From: Candidatus Gottesmanbacteria bacterium RIFCSPHIGHO2_01_FULL_40_15
GTDB lineage: Bacteria > Patescibacteriota > Microgenomatia > 2-02-FULL-39-11
Reading direction: 5' to 3'
Length of the DNA stretch: 48,300 nt
NCBI GenBank assembly: GCA_001779115.1
Contig: MFJF01000001.1
Location: forward strand, 1 to 48,300
Shown here: one piece after another, positions 40,062 through 48,300 of the stretch
Position numbering within the stretch: position 1 is the first letter of the stretch
How the letters are laid out: each line of letters starts with the position of its first letter
Notes under the pieces: generated by a model
Seen by the model: the letters and a program-made list of their open reading frames with translations, nothing else
Told to the model about the DNA's origin: nothing
Database searches by the model: none
Position numbers and translations under genes: made by a program

Positions 40062-41706
40062 TAAAATTGTAAAAAACTGTTTCCGGATAGGTTTCATCAC
40101 AATAATCTTATCCTTACTTTACTTCCTGATATTTTCAGCTGTTACTTATCCCGTCATAAAATTTTTCTCTTCGCATTTTTTTACCGGAAACACTGACGGT
40201 TTTCTCCATATCTGGAATCTCTGGTGGATAAAAAAGGCAATAACCCAACTTCATACTGGTATTTGGTATACCAATTTTCTGAATTTCCCCCATGGAGTCT
40301 CCCTTCACGGGCATACTCTCAATCCGTTTAACGGTTTTCTGGCTTTATTTCTTTCAAATTATTTTTCCCAAATCCAGTCACATAATATTATTATCATCTT
40401 CACTTTTGTTTCCGCTGGTGTCACTGCTTTTTGGCTTGCCTTCTATTTTTCCCGGTCTTTCTGGGCTTCATTTATCGGAGGATTTATTTACACTTTTTCC
40501 AGTTATCATTTTTCCCATGCCATGGGACATATGGAACTTATCTCTATTGAATGGATCCCGCTGTTTGTTCTTTTTTGGTTTCTCCTGCTGAAAAAACCCG
40601 GTATTTTCTCTGCCCTCGGATCAGCCCTTTCGCTTTACCTGGTATTTTTATGCTCCCACTATTATTTCATCTATTCAATAATTATCGCCGTTATAATACT
40701 TATCTGGTTTATTGTTAAAACGCGCGGTTTTATTCTCTTGAATAAAAACTTTTATATTCCGTTATCGGTTTTTATTATTGTCTTTATTGTTACTTCTGGT
40801 CCGCTTATCTATTCATATTTCATTTTGCTGAAAAATGATGTGCTAATGGGTTCACATATACCTGAATTCAACTCGCTTGATCTTTTTGGTCTTATTATTC
40901 CCGGCGGCCAGTGGCGGTTTGCCGAAATTACCAAATTTTACTGGTCCCGTCTTGCTTCCGATAATATCAGTGAAGACAGTGTTCATATCGGCATTTCAAC
41001 CGTTATAGTTCTTGTCTATCTTCTGATTAACAGGAAAAAAATAAAATTCCCTTCCCTTTATCTCTGGCTTTTTATTTTTATTTTCTTTGCTGTTGTGAGT
41101 CTCGGACCGGTCCTTCACATACAGGGTCTGACGATTCCCTTGCCCTTAATGCCTTATGTTTTACTGGAAAAAATATTACCTGTTCTTTCCGGTTCCGGAG
41201 TTCCCCTTCGCCTGACTCTGATAGTCTATCTTTCTCTTTCCGTACTGGTGGCCATAGGTATTAAAGAGTTGGCTGCCGGAAACACTTATGAAAAAATCTT
41301 ATTGCTTTTTGTAATAATTCTTCTTTTTATTGAATATTTACCAAAGCCGATTTCTATTACCAAAGTTGCGATTCCTAAGTACATAAATACTTTAAAAGAT
41401 TTGCCTGACGGCGCGGTTATCGACGGGGTATCCGACCGTTATCAAATAATGTATAACCAGACGGTTCACGAAAAACCGATGGCTTTCGGCTATACATCCA
41501 GGGTTCCGATCAGCGTTTGGCAGAAAAATAATCATTTGTCCGAACTGATTAGACTTCGGGATTACACTGCACTCTGCCGTCAGTATAATTTCCGGTATTT
41601 CTTAACAGACAGTGTCGTTGATAATTATTCTGCTTCCGTAAAATATGATGACGGCCGGATTAAAATTTATGATTTTTTCGGGGAAAAAAATAAGTGTGCC
41701 GGATAA
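40054..41706 (+). CDS. YfhO/GT-C-like polytopic membrane protein, about 550 aa
   Basis: The first loop has FTGNTDGFLHIWNLWWIKKA, followed by FLNFPHGVSLHGHTLNPFNG, GGFIYTFSSYHFSHAMGHME and IEWIPLFVLFWFLLL. This arrangement (acidic D near the first helix, Asn-rich second loop, SxYHFSHxxGHMEL helix) is typical of a large family of predicted membrane glycosyltransferases related to YfhO. About eleven helices precede a C-terminal soluble region with LPDGAVIDGVSDRYQ. The open frame also has a TTG at 40048, but ATG 40054 gives the 8-nt overlap seen elsewhere in the window. The 3' end overlaps the convergent 41660 gene by 47 bp. Confidence 0.75.
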   Translation: MTDKIVKNCFRIGFITIILSLLYFLIFSAVTYPVIKFFSSHFFTGNTDGFLHIWNLWWIKKAITQLHTGIWYTNFLNFPHGVSLHGHTLNPFNGFLALFLSNYFSQIQSHNIIIIFTFVSAGVTAFWLAFYFSRSFWASFIGGFIYTFSSYHFSHAMGHMELISIEWIPLFVLFWFLLLKKPGIFSALGSALSLYLVFLCSHYYFIYSIIIAVIILIWFIVKTRGFILLNKNFYIPLSVFIIVFIVTSGPLIYSYFILLKNDVLMGSHIPEFNSLDLFGLIIPGGQWRFAEITKFYWSRLASDNISEDSVHIGISTVIVLVYLLINRKKIKFPSLYLWLFIFIFFAVVSLGPVLHIQGLTIPLPLMPYVLLEKILPVLSGSGVPLRLTLIVYLSLSVLVAIGIKELAAGNTYEKILLLFVIILLFIEYLPKPISITKVAIPKYINTLKDLPDGAVIDGVSDRYQIMYNQTVHEKPMAFGYTSRVPISVWQKNNHLSELIRLRDYTALCRQYNFRYFLTDSVVDNYSASVKYDDGRIKIYDFFGEKNKCAG

Positions 41707-42949
41707 TATAAAAAAAATAACCGGCAAACATTAATACATATGGATAAAGCGGCAGTGAAAATCGCTGTTCGGAAACTGACAGAACATGGACCAGTGCATA
41801 ATATCCTGTCATTAAGGTAACACCGGATACGAAAATTAAAGCGGTCTCGCTTTTGGTTTTCTTTAGCCTTGTAATAAATCCCAAAAGTCCCGCTGCGGCG
41901 CTAAAAAGAATCGTTCTGTTTAACCATAACAGAAACACGCTCAATGTCTTATTTTCAGGCTCGGTAAAATAATAAAGAGTTTCTTTATCGAATATATACC
42001 ACATCTTTAAAAGTGCCCGTTTCAGGTAAAAAACCGGTTTTGATTCTATCTCAGAAAGTGATAACTTCAGATATTTTTCAGCCATTTCTTTTCTTTCTTC
42101 CTTGTCTTTAGGAGCAAATGAGAATTCACTGTAAATTTGCCCTACCTGATACGGATAGCTGCTGTTTTCCGTAGGATGAAGAGGCCACCTGTCAACATAA
42201 AGCGACAGGTAGAGCTGTTGAACGAAAAAATTATCAACAGTCATCAGGGAAAATTGGTTGAAATATTTAAGATTACCAAAAATATTGTAAACAAACGGTA
42301 AAAAAAAGAAGAATATGCCGGCAATAATTGCTGCCGCCTTCCATCTGAAACTATCAATTATAGACATGCTTTTATAAATTATAAATGGCAAAATCATTAA
42401 GGCAAAATATAAATTGGTTGATCGCACTTGGACCAGATACCCGGTTAAAATAGTAATTATTGACAGCTTAACAAGAGTCAGTTTCTTCCAAAAACTGACC
42501 AGCAGGTAAAAAATAAGTGCCGTAAAAAATATTGCCGCCGTCTCAGTCAGCATCAGTCCGCTATAAGTTGCGGTGAAAGGATTAATTTGGTAGAGGATAA
42601 ATCCCGTAAATGCCGCGGCCCGGTTTTTAAATATTTTTTTCCCGGTAAGATATACCAGAGAGCCGGTTGCTATATCCATAATGATCTGAAATATGTAAAT
42701 GCTCCATTTAGCGTCAGGTCCAAAGAGAAGAAAAAACGGTGCGATTAGAATTGGGTATCCGTAAAGCCGGTAAGTTTGGGCGAAAAGCCCGTTATTGGCA
42801 ATTCCAATGGCAAAATCCCTGTATTGCAGTTGGTCGTGTACCAAAGGTTGCGGGACAAAAGTAATAAGTATTAGCCGGAAAATAAATCCCGCCGCCAAAC
42901 CGGTCACGATGAGGAAAAATTCCTTTCTGTTGTCTGTTTTTCCTGTCAC
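41660..42949 (-). CDS. GT39-like membrane glycosyltransferase, 429 aa
   Basis: It has the same architecture as the 34013 paralogue: first loop VPQPLVHDQLQYRDFAIGIA and TYRLYGYPILIAPF, then YQINPFTATYSGLML, GYLVQVRSTNLYF and about nine helices, with VSEQRFSLPLYPYVL near the end matching STEERYSLPVYPLI in the paralogue. A shared acceptor or donor is likely. The start is GTG at 42949 (GTGACAGGA), 10 nt after a minus-strand TATAAT, without a Shine-Dalgarno sequence. It is monocistronic and flanked by plus-strand genes on both sides. Confidence 0.78.
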   Translation of the reverse strand: MTGKTDNRKEFFLIVTGLAAGFIFRLILITFVPQPLVHDQLQYRDFAIGIANNGLFAQTYRLYGYPILIAPFFLLFGPDAKWSIYIFQIIMDIATGSLVYLTGKKIFKNRAAAFTGFILYQINPFTATYSGLMLTETAAIFFTALIFYLLVSFWKKLTLVKLSIITILTGYLVQVRSTNLYFALMILPFIIYKSMSIIDSFRWKAAAIIAGIFFFFLPFVYNIFGNLKYFNQFSLMTVDNFFVQQLYLSLYVDRWPLHPTENSSYPYQVGQIYSEFSFAPKDKEERKEMAEKYLKLSLSEIESKPVFYLKRALLKMWYIFDKETLYYFTEPENKTLSVFLLWLNRTILFSAAAGLLGFITRLKKTKSETALIFVSGVTLMTGYYALVHVLSVSEQRFSLPLYPYVLMFAGYFFYIIRHTYFFPRKNHKF

Positions 42950-42958
42950 TTTTTAGGT

Positions 42959-42965
42959 TATTATA
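42959..42965. promoter_or_regulatory. Bidirectional -10 box between two divergent genes
   Basis: TATTATA provides TATTAT on the plus strand (42959-42964; ATG 42973 is 8 nt away) and TATAAT on the minus strand (42965-42960; GTG 42949 is 10 nt away). The two genes have only 23 bp between start codons, so both transcripts would be leaderless and their promoters would share five bases. Confidence 0.55.
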
Positions 42966-42972
42966 GTCATAA

Positions 42973-44490
42973 ATGTTAATTCTCCACAAACCTGCATTGG
43001 TTCTTTTCATTCTGTTAACTGCTATCTATTTTGCCTCAACATCGGGAGGAGTTAACAGCGGTGACGGATCATCTTATGCTTTGACGAAATCCCTGGGAGA
43101 AAGTCTGACGGTTGAAATTGACCGTTTTAAATCATTCACCTATGATGTCGATTTCGCGCGGGTTAAGGGCCATTATTACCTTGATCGGGAACCCGGTTTG
43201 TCTTTTTTAAGTCTTCCCTTCTACGTCTTGGCCAAAATCCTTTCTCCTTTTGCTTTCCCTCCCTATGCCGGCACTAATCCTGTTGTTGACAGTGAAAGTA
43301 TCCTACAATCCCTGACTTATCTGACAACGGCCGTTTTCGGCTCTTTGGCTGTTGTTTTTCTCTTTCTTATTTGCCGGTCTTTTGGTGCGTCAAAATGGAT
43401 TTCTTTTTTATCCGCTCTCGTTTTTGGTTTGGGTACGCTTAACTGGAAATATTCCGCCGGCTATTTCCGGGAACCAGTCCTTACTTCATTTCTTTTGGCA
43501 TCCGTTTATTTGTTAATTCTCCCTCTGCCATTAAAGAAGTTAAAATCGGGTTTTTGGGTCAAGGCAATCTCCGGTTTTCTCTTCGGAATGGGACTGTTTG
43601 CCGATTACTCCAAGTTTTATCTTTTTCCCTTCTTTCTTCTTTATCTTTTTTTCAGGAATATATCGCAGGTAAAATATGCTGTATCCGCTTTTTTATTAGG
43701 GGTAAGTGTTCCTTTAATATTTATCTTTTCTTACAATTTCAGGGTTTTTAACAATCCGTTTACTAATCCTCATTTGCATAAAACATATTTCCGTTGGATG
43801 AGTGATCCTGCCCTTCTTTTCTCCATTCCGCTTATTCCGGGAATCCGGACTAATCTGATAAGTAACGGGCCGATTGCGGAGGATGTTCTTGTTTTTTTTA
43901 AAAATAACCCGTCCGTTGCCGAACAATATGCCGTGGAACTTTACCATACCTGGATGTACAAAGGAATTCTGGTTCAGACCCCATTGTTAATTTTGGCGAT
44001 ATTCGGCTGGTTTTTTATTTTCCGAAAAAAGTTTTGGGAAAGTCTGCTTTTTATTATTTGTGCCGTATCAATATTTGTGTCAACTTCCAAATTGACGGTT
44101 TTTTGGGGTTCAATCAATCAGGACGGCCGGTATTTCTTGCCCGTTGTTGCCCTCCTTTTTCCCGGATTGGCCGTTTTCATTAATGAGTCATTAAAAATCA
44201 GAAATCGGTTTGTCAGAAATTTATTAATTCTGGTTACCGTTTTTTTGTCAATTATTTCCGTATATAATGGCTGGTATTCCAACATTACCCAATTTGCGCC
44301 TAAAAATACCGGATTCTATCGTTTTAACTATTCATCTCTTTCATCTCCGTTATTCTCTTTAAATAATCTTAAATTGATACTGATAAATACCTTCCCTAAT
44401 TTTCTTAATACGATATTTCTTATTCCCTTATATGCATTTATTTCTCATATACCGGTCAGGATATTTAAGAATATCAAAACCCGTTCTTGA
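42973..44490 (+). CDS. GT-C-like polytopic membrane protein, 505 aa
   Basis: After one helix the loop SGGVNSGDGSSYALTKSLGE and VKGHYYLDREPGLSFLSLP carries the GDG and DREPG features of a GT-C-like family found in many bacterial genomes. About eleven helices follow, and FWGSINQDGRYFLPVVALLFPG near the end matches the DGRYFLP motif often found in these proteins. A lipid-linked-sugar transferase is likely. The start is the ATG at 42973, 8 nt after a TATTAT box. The next gene begins 3 nt after its stop. Confidence 0.72.
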   Translation: MLILHKPALVLFILLTAIYFASTSGGVNSGDGSSYALTKSLGESLTVEIDRFKSFTYDVDFARVKGHYYLDREPGLSFLSLPFYVLAKILSPFAFPPYAGTNPVVDSESILQSLTYLTTAVFGSLAVVFLFLICRSFGASKWISFLSALVFGLGTLNWKYSAGYFREPVLTSFLLASVYLLILPLPLKKLKSGFWVKAISGFLFGMGLFADYSKFYLFPFFLLYLFFRNISQVKYAVSAFLLGVSVPLIFIFSYNFRVFNNPFTNPHLHKTYFRWMSDPALLFSIPLIPGIRTNLISNGPIAEDVLVFFKNNPSVAEQYAVELYHTWMYKGILVQTPLLILAIFGWFFIFRKKFWESLLFIICAVSIFVSTSKLTVFWGSINQDGRYFLPVVALLFPGLAVFINESLKIRNRFVRNLLILVTVFLSIISVYNGWYSNITQFAPKNTGFYRFNYSSLSSPLFSLNNLKLILINTFPNFLNTIFLIPLYAFISHIPVRIFKNIKTRS

Positions 44491-44493
44491 ACA

Positions 44494-46227
44494 ATGTTTA
44501 TTTTTTTATTCAGATTATTCTTCTTTTTTTCAATAATCCTTTTTGCTCTCCGTAAGGGTGTTTCTTTCAGTCGCAAAATTACCGCCTTATTCCTTTTTTC
44601 GGTTTATTCTCTGGCCTTTCTGTTATCTCCGTATTGGCTTATATTTATTCAATCGGATAAACGCGTGTTTGCCGTTATTACTCTTCTGTTTATTGGTTTG
44701 TTTTGGTCTTATCACTCATCCGGATCATTCAAAATCAAAAGAAAAATTCCTTATCTTCTGCTCATTGTCTTAATTCCGGTCATTATCATTAATTTGCCTC
44801 CTTTGTCCGCCGATATCGCTTATCGGGGGGATGAAGATTACCATTTGACAAGACTGATGGGCTTGACCGGATATTTTGAGCAGTTCAAAACCGGTTCTCT
44901 AAATCTCAAGCTGTTATCGGGCGAAAAACTTTTCCGGTACCCCTACTTAGCCAATTGGTTTTCTTTTTTTCTGTCTTACCCCAATTTGTATGTTCACACA
45001 TCCTTAATCAGAATTTTGCCGTTTTTTTCACTGTTTCTTTGGCTTTACTATGTTACTGCCCGGCTTCACGGATTAAAAATAAATCCGGCAGTTATCTTTA
45101 TTTCCGTTTTTCTTATTGCTTCGCTTCCCTTGGTCTTTTTTTATTCGTCTCTTTTATATCTGGAACTTCCGGCAGTATTTCTTATCACAGTCGTGCTCTT
45201 CAATTTGCCTATACTGATAAACTCTCCCGTAAACCAACTCGTAAAAACACCATCCTGGTACGCCCTTCTTATATCCGGATTTATAAAAGAAACAGTCTTA
45301 CCCGTTACGGTTGCCTTAATCATTTTAAGACTGGTTAAAATTATATTTTCGGGGCCGCTGCTGTTAAAAGAGGCAAAAATTATATTCTTTCTCATGCTCC
45401 CCTATTTTATTTTTCTTTTTTTCCATATATCATCAGGTTTTGCAGCCTCCCGTTACACTTTAAATTTGACCGCTCTATTAACTCCCGAAAACTATCTTAT
45501 TTTGGCAAACTCTTTTTTTTCCCAGTTCGGCTTTTTCTTGATATTGGCGGTTTCCGGTGCTGTTGTTCTCTTTATAAAAGACAGGCGGTTGTTTTTATCA
45601 TATTTTCTTGTGGCTTTAATTATTTTTCTCTTTTTCCTGTCATATTCCGAAAAATATCTGGGTTATTCCCGCTGGAATCTCTACCTTTTACCCGTCTTCA
45701 TCGTATTTTTCATCCGTTTAATTAGCCTCATACCGGTCAAATTTTCGCTTTTGCTTCTGTCATTATCGGTGACCTCTAATCTGCTCCTATCCCCTGTTAA
45801 TCCGGACGGCAGCCGCCGTCCTAACTGGGGATCTCCGCTTATTGATACCGCCGAATACAGCTACCCCTACCAAAAAGCTCTGATCTCGCTTAAAGATTCA
45901 AATATATCCTCTGTAATTCTTGCCGGCATTTATTATCCTTATGACGGTTTTTCCTATTACTTCCGTAACCTTGACTATCATCCGTACATGAAATACGAGT
46001 TTTTTCCCGGCCTGGCAAGCCCGGAAGAGGAAGAATCAGTGTTTACCGGTTTTTTGTCAGCTTATGCTTCAGGAGCCTCATCTCTTCCCCAAAATGCCGC
46101 CATTCTTTATCATTCCCAGAAAAATCTGAATGTTGACAATTCTCTCCTGAATAACGCGGGTTTGGTGGTTGATAAAAAAATAAGAAATATTGAACATTCT
46201 CTTTATATCCTAAAAAGTAATAAATGA
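44494..46227 (+). CDS. GT-C/GT39-like polytopic membrane protein, 577 aa
   Basis: Three or four N-terminal helices precede an acidic loop, IAYRGDEDYHLTRLMGLTGY, reminiscent of the GDEDxH loop of GT39/ArnT-like enzymes. EKLFRYPYLANWFSFFLSYP and about eight more helices follow, then a soluble C-terminal region with YSYPYQKALISLKDSNISSV. Compared with neighbouring paralogues the catalytic-type loop is displaced about 80-100 residues toward the C-terminus by the extra helices. It is coupled to the genes on both sides: 3 nt after the previous stop and a 4-nt overlap (ATGA) with the SGNH gene. Confidence 0.72.
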   Translation: MFIFLFRLFFFFSIILFALRKGVSFSRKITALFLFSVYSLAFLLSPYWLIFIQSDKRVFAVITLLFIGLFWSYHSSGSFKIKRKIPYLLLIVLIPVIIINLPPLSADIAYRGDEDYHLTRLMGLTGYFEQFKTGSLNLKLLSGEKLFRYPYLANWFSFFLSYPNLYVHTSLIRILPFFSLFLWLYYVTARLHGLKINPAVIFISVFLIASLPLVFFYSSLLYLELPAVFLITVVLFNLPILINSPVNQLVKTPSWYALLISGFIKETVLPVTVALIILRLVKIIFSGPLLLKEAKIIFFLMLPYFIFLFFHISSGFAASRYTLNLTALLTPENYLILANSFFSQFGFFLILAVSGAVVLFIKDRRLFLSYFLVALIIFLFFLSYSEKYLGYSRWNLYLLPVFIVFFIRLISLIPVKFSLLLLSLSVTSNLLLSPVNPDGSRRPNWGSPLIDTAEYSYPYQKALISLKDSNISSVILAGIYYPYDGFSYYFRNLDYHPYMKYEFFPGLASPEEEESVFTGFLSAYASGASSLPQNAAILYHSQKNLNVDNSLLNNAGLVVDKKIRNIEHSLYILKSNK

Positions 46228-47354
46228 AAAAATTATTTACCCGGTTATCATTATTCCTGCTGTCCTTTTTTGTTGCGTTTCTATTGGGAGAAATCATTTT
46301 GTCATACGCCGGCAACAGATATATAACCGGAGACTCTAAGGAAATATTGGTTGCCGACCCTATCCTCCATCATAAATGGCGGCCTAATCTGACATATTTG
46401 GATAAAGCCAGAAAAATTCCTTATCTGATTGAAACCAATTCTCAATCTTTCATTGAAAAAAAGGATATTAAAATAAAAAAACCCGGCGGAACTTTCCGCA
46501 TATTCTTTATCGGTGATTCAAATTCTCAGGGAGTAGTTAATTTTGGTAAAAAAACCGCCGATATTATCGAAAATGAACTCAATCTGCCGCTAAAAAACAA
46601 AAACCGGAGTGTGGAAGTCATAAATAGCAGTACTTCAAGTTATGCCATAATCCAGTATTATCTGCTGGTTAAATACATATTGCCTGTTTATTTTCCCGAT
46701 CTGGTCATCATCAATATTGATATGACTGATATCCCTAATGACTATGCCTACAGAAAATTGGCTGAATTTGACAAAAAGGGTCTGCCTGTTGCCGTCAAAC
46801 CTTCCTCCGGTCAAGCACTTCTTACACCCCGCGGTTTAATTAATCCTTCCGGAAGTAATTTTTTTGTCCGCCTGATCAATAGATCAAAAATCTTATCCAT
46901 GGTTTACGGTTTGTATTTAAAAACCTTTTCACTTGACCGCTTTGAGGATGTTTCCAATATCGTTGATACTTCAGCTGACTGGTTAAGTCTCAATTGGACG
47001 CCCGGCATTCAACAAAATGTCAACTGGTCGCTTAACCTGCTTCTGGAATCTGTAAAAGAATTAAGAAAGAAAAATATTGCTTTTTATGTGACGAGCGTGC
47101 CTCACTATCATCAGTATACGGGCCTTTGGTCGGATAAACCCCACCAAGTTCTTTCTCAATTAAGTTCCCAAAACGGTTTCCCTTTTCTTAATTCGTATCT
47201 TTCACTAAAAAAGTATATAAATACTGTTTCACAGGATGTTTTTTATTGGCCTAATGATCCGACACATTTCAATGAAGAAGGCAATAAAATCTGGGCCGGG
47301 GCTCATCTTGACTTTATCCGGAAAAATAACATTATCCCTCCCGGATTTAAATAA
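46224..47354 (+). CDS. SGNH/GDSL hydrolase-like exported protein, 376 aa
   Basis: An N-terminal membrane anchor (about residues 7-28) is followed by an SGNH-type fold: block I FRIFFIGDSNSQGVVN with the nucleophile Ser99, a conserved VEVINSSTSSYAIIQYYLL segment, DLVIINIDMTDIPND, and block V NDPTHFNEEGNKIWA with Asp345 and His348. This suggests an esterase or O-acyl-transferase/deacetylase acting on a glycan outside the membrane. The DxxH pair and Ser are all present, so activity is plausible. It is the last gene in the 42973-47354 operon and starts within the previous stop (ATGA). Confidence 0.85.
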   Translation: MKKLFTRLSLFLLSFFVAFLLGEIILSYAGNRYITGDSKEILVADPILHHKWRPNLTYLDKARKIPYLIETNSQSFIEKKDIKIKKPGGTFRIFFIGDSNSQGVVNFGKKTADIIENELNLPLKNKNRSVEVINSSTSSYAIIQYYLLVKYILPVYFPDLVIINIDMTDIPNDYAYRKLAEFDKKGLPVAVKPSSGQALLTPRGLINPSGSNFFVRLINRSKILSMVYGLYLKTFSLDRFEDVSNIVDTSADWLSLNWTPGIQQNVNWSLNLLLESVKELRKKNIAFYVTSVPHYHQYTGLWSDKPHQVLSQLSSQNGFPFLNSYLSLKKYINTVSQDVFYWPNDPTHFNEEGNKIWAGAHLDFIRKNNIIPPGFK

Positions 47355-47402
47355 TTTTCGATCAATAATAATGAGTTCCCGACTGTTACTCGTTCAAAGG
47401 GA

Positions 47403-48300
47403 TTACCAGTATTTATTCCTGTACTTTAGATAATAGCCGATTGTTTTTTCGATTCCTTCCGTAAGTTTCGTCTTCGGTGCCCACCCGTATGTTTTTTTAA
47501 TCTTTTCGTAGGATGCGATATAATCTCCTATTTCAATTTTCTCCCGCTCCTCGGGAAACGGTACAACGGATACCCTGCCCATTTTCGCTGTCTTGACGGC
47601 TGTTTTGACAAACTCTGATAGAGACACCGGTATTCCGCCCAGATTATATGCTTCTCCCCATCCTTTTTCGCTTCTCCCGGTCAGATATAAAGCTTCAACC
47701 ACGTCGTCAATATAATTGACATCCCGTATCTGGTTGCCGGTCCCGTAAAGCTTAACTTCCTGCCCTTCCAAAATTAGTCTGATAAACCAGTTTAATACAC
47801 CCTGGCGGGAATGTTTCATCTGATGCCTGGGCCCGAATGTATTGGTCATCCGCAGGGAAACCGTTTTAATTCCGTATACTTTTGTATACATCAGATGGTA
47901 TTTTTCAGCCGCTATGCTGTTAATTCCGTTTATATCGGTCGGCTCCTGCGGATGGTCTTCGTCAACCGGCAAATATTTGGCTTTACCGTACTGATTTCTG
48001 GTTCCCGCAAAAACTATCCTGACATCTGGGTTATATTTTCTGACTGATTCAAGAAGGGACAATTGTGCCCGGCAGTTTATTTCAAGATCCGTCATCGGAT
48101 CTCTCATTGAATCAACATGGGATAATGTTCCAGCCAGATTAAATATTAAATCTTGTCCGCCGACCAGTTTGTTCATTTGCCCGGTATCTCTTACATCGGC
48201 AATAATGACCCTGACTTTGTCTTTAACGGGATTAATATTAAACAAATTTCCCCCGTATCCCGGTATTAGGCTGTCAACTATAACAATCTTTGCTCCCTCC
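47403..48300 (-). CDS. NAD-dependent epimerase/dehydratase-like SDR protein (5' end outside window)
   Basis: The frame is open to the window edge. It has GAKIVIVDSLIPGYGGN, so the N-terminal Rossmann GxxGxxG motif lies outside and the TTG at 48245 is not the start. Visible features are IIADVRDTGQM, DLIFNLAGTLSHVDS, RIVFAGTRNQYG, RMTNTFGPRHQMKHSRQG, YGTGNQIRDVNYIDDVVEA and the C-terminal GWAPKTKLTEGIEKTI. These define an extended SDR acting on nucleotide sugars. At the position of the catalytic YxxxK it reads NGINS (before IAAEKYHLMY), so both Tyr and Lys appear replaced. It may be a reductase-like or epimerase relative with altered chemistry. It converges on the SGNH gene. Confidence 0.85.
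   Translation of the reverse strand, partial: EGAKIVIVDSLIPGYGGNLFNINPVKDKVRVIIADVRDTGQMNKLVGGQDLIFNLAGTLSHVDSMRDPMTDLEINCRAQLSLLESVRKYNPDVRIVFAGTRNQYGKAKYLPVDEDHPQEPTDINGINSIAAEKYHLMYTKVYGIKTVSLRMTNTFGPRHQMKHSRQGVLNWFIRLILEGQEVKLYGTGNQIRDVNYIDDVVEALYLTGRSEKGWGEAYNLGGIPVSLSEFVKTAVKTAKMGRVSVVPFPEEREKIEIGDYIASYEKIKKTYGWAPKTKLTEGIEKTIGYYLKYRNKYW

Noticed and set aside
1-48300. Alternative genetic code (UGA as Gly)
   Set aside because: Several genes end cleanly at UGA with family-typical lengths, and no in-frame UGA is needed in conserved domains.

Overview
The window looks like a chromosomal segment of a Candidate Phyla Radiation (Patescibacteria) bacterium, most likely of the Microgenomates type. 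This is inferred from content: an AT-leaning genome, dense short-spaced genes, a ComEA/split-ComEC DNA-uptake cluster, a DUF5671-like protein, very large exported surface proteins, and a long run of GT-C-type membrane glycosyltransferases. UGA acts as an ordinary stop (for example at 211-213 and 853-855), so the Gly-UGA code of Gracilibacteria/Absconditabacteria is not used. No rRNA, tRNA, CRISPR array or insertion sequence was seen.

Layout. 1-213 is the tail of a probable class A penicillin-binding protein, followed by a small hypothetical gene. 899-6289 (minus strand) is a competence-type operon: comEA, a membrane protein, the ComEC channel domain, the ComEC metallo-beta-lactamase domain as a separate gene, an unknown gene and a divergent PRPP-synthetase-family gene. 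6454-7732 holds a DUF5671-like membrane protein and a pseudopilin-like exported protein. 7791-12213 is the leuS unit: a Leu-containing 33-codon leader ORF, an attenuator-like hairpin set ending in an intrinsic terminator, leuS, and a 532-aa unknown protein. 12361-16174 has an orphan sensor-like membrane protein and exported surface proteins; two of these genes overlap tail to tail by 101 bp. 16241-16909 is gene-free and AT-rich, with an imperfect palindrome, a direct repeat and a promoter. It precedes a 1709-aa gene that joins a cytoplasmic tyrosine-recombinase-type SAM-like domain to a membrane anchor and a collagen-like, phage-appendage-like exterior.

22416 to the right end is a cell-surface glycan locus. 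It holds an O-antigen-ligase-like/TPR protein, a GT2 glycosyltransferase, twelve polytopic GT-C-like proteins falling partly into paralogous pairs, a DegT-family aminotransferase with a GNAT acetyltransferase (amino-sugar synthesis), an SGNH hydrolase-like protein and a partial nucleotide-sugar epimerase/dehydratase-like protein. A YggS-family PLP protein rides at the end of one glycosyltransferase operon. A plausible reading is that the GT2 and SDR/DegT/GNAT enzymes make and load activated sugars, the GT-C proteins transfer lipid-linked sugars outside the membrane, and the large exported proteins upstream are candidate acceptors; this link is inference.

Regulatory pattern. Many first-in-operon genes have a TATAAT-like box only 6-13 nt before the start codon and no Shine-Dalgarno sequence, which suggests leaderless mRNAs. 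Downstream genes are coupled by 4- or 8-nt overlaps. The one perfect Shine-Dalgarno sequence seen lies inside a gene, upstream of yggS. The observation I would check first is the leuS leader: a Leu-codon-bearing ORF followed by mutually exclusive hairpins and a terminator, arranged as in classical ribosome-mediated attenuation.
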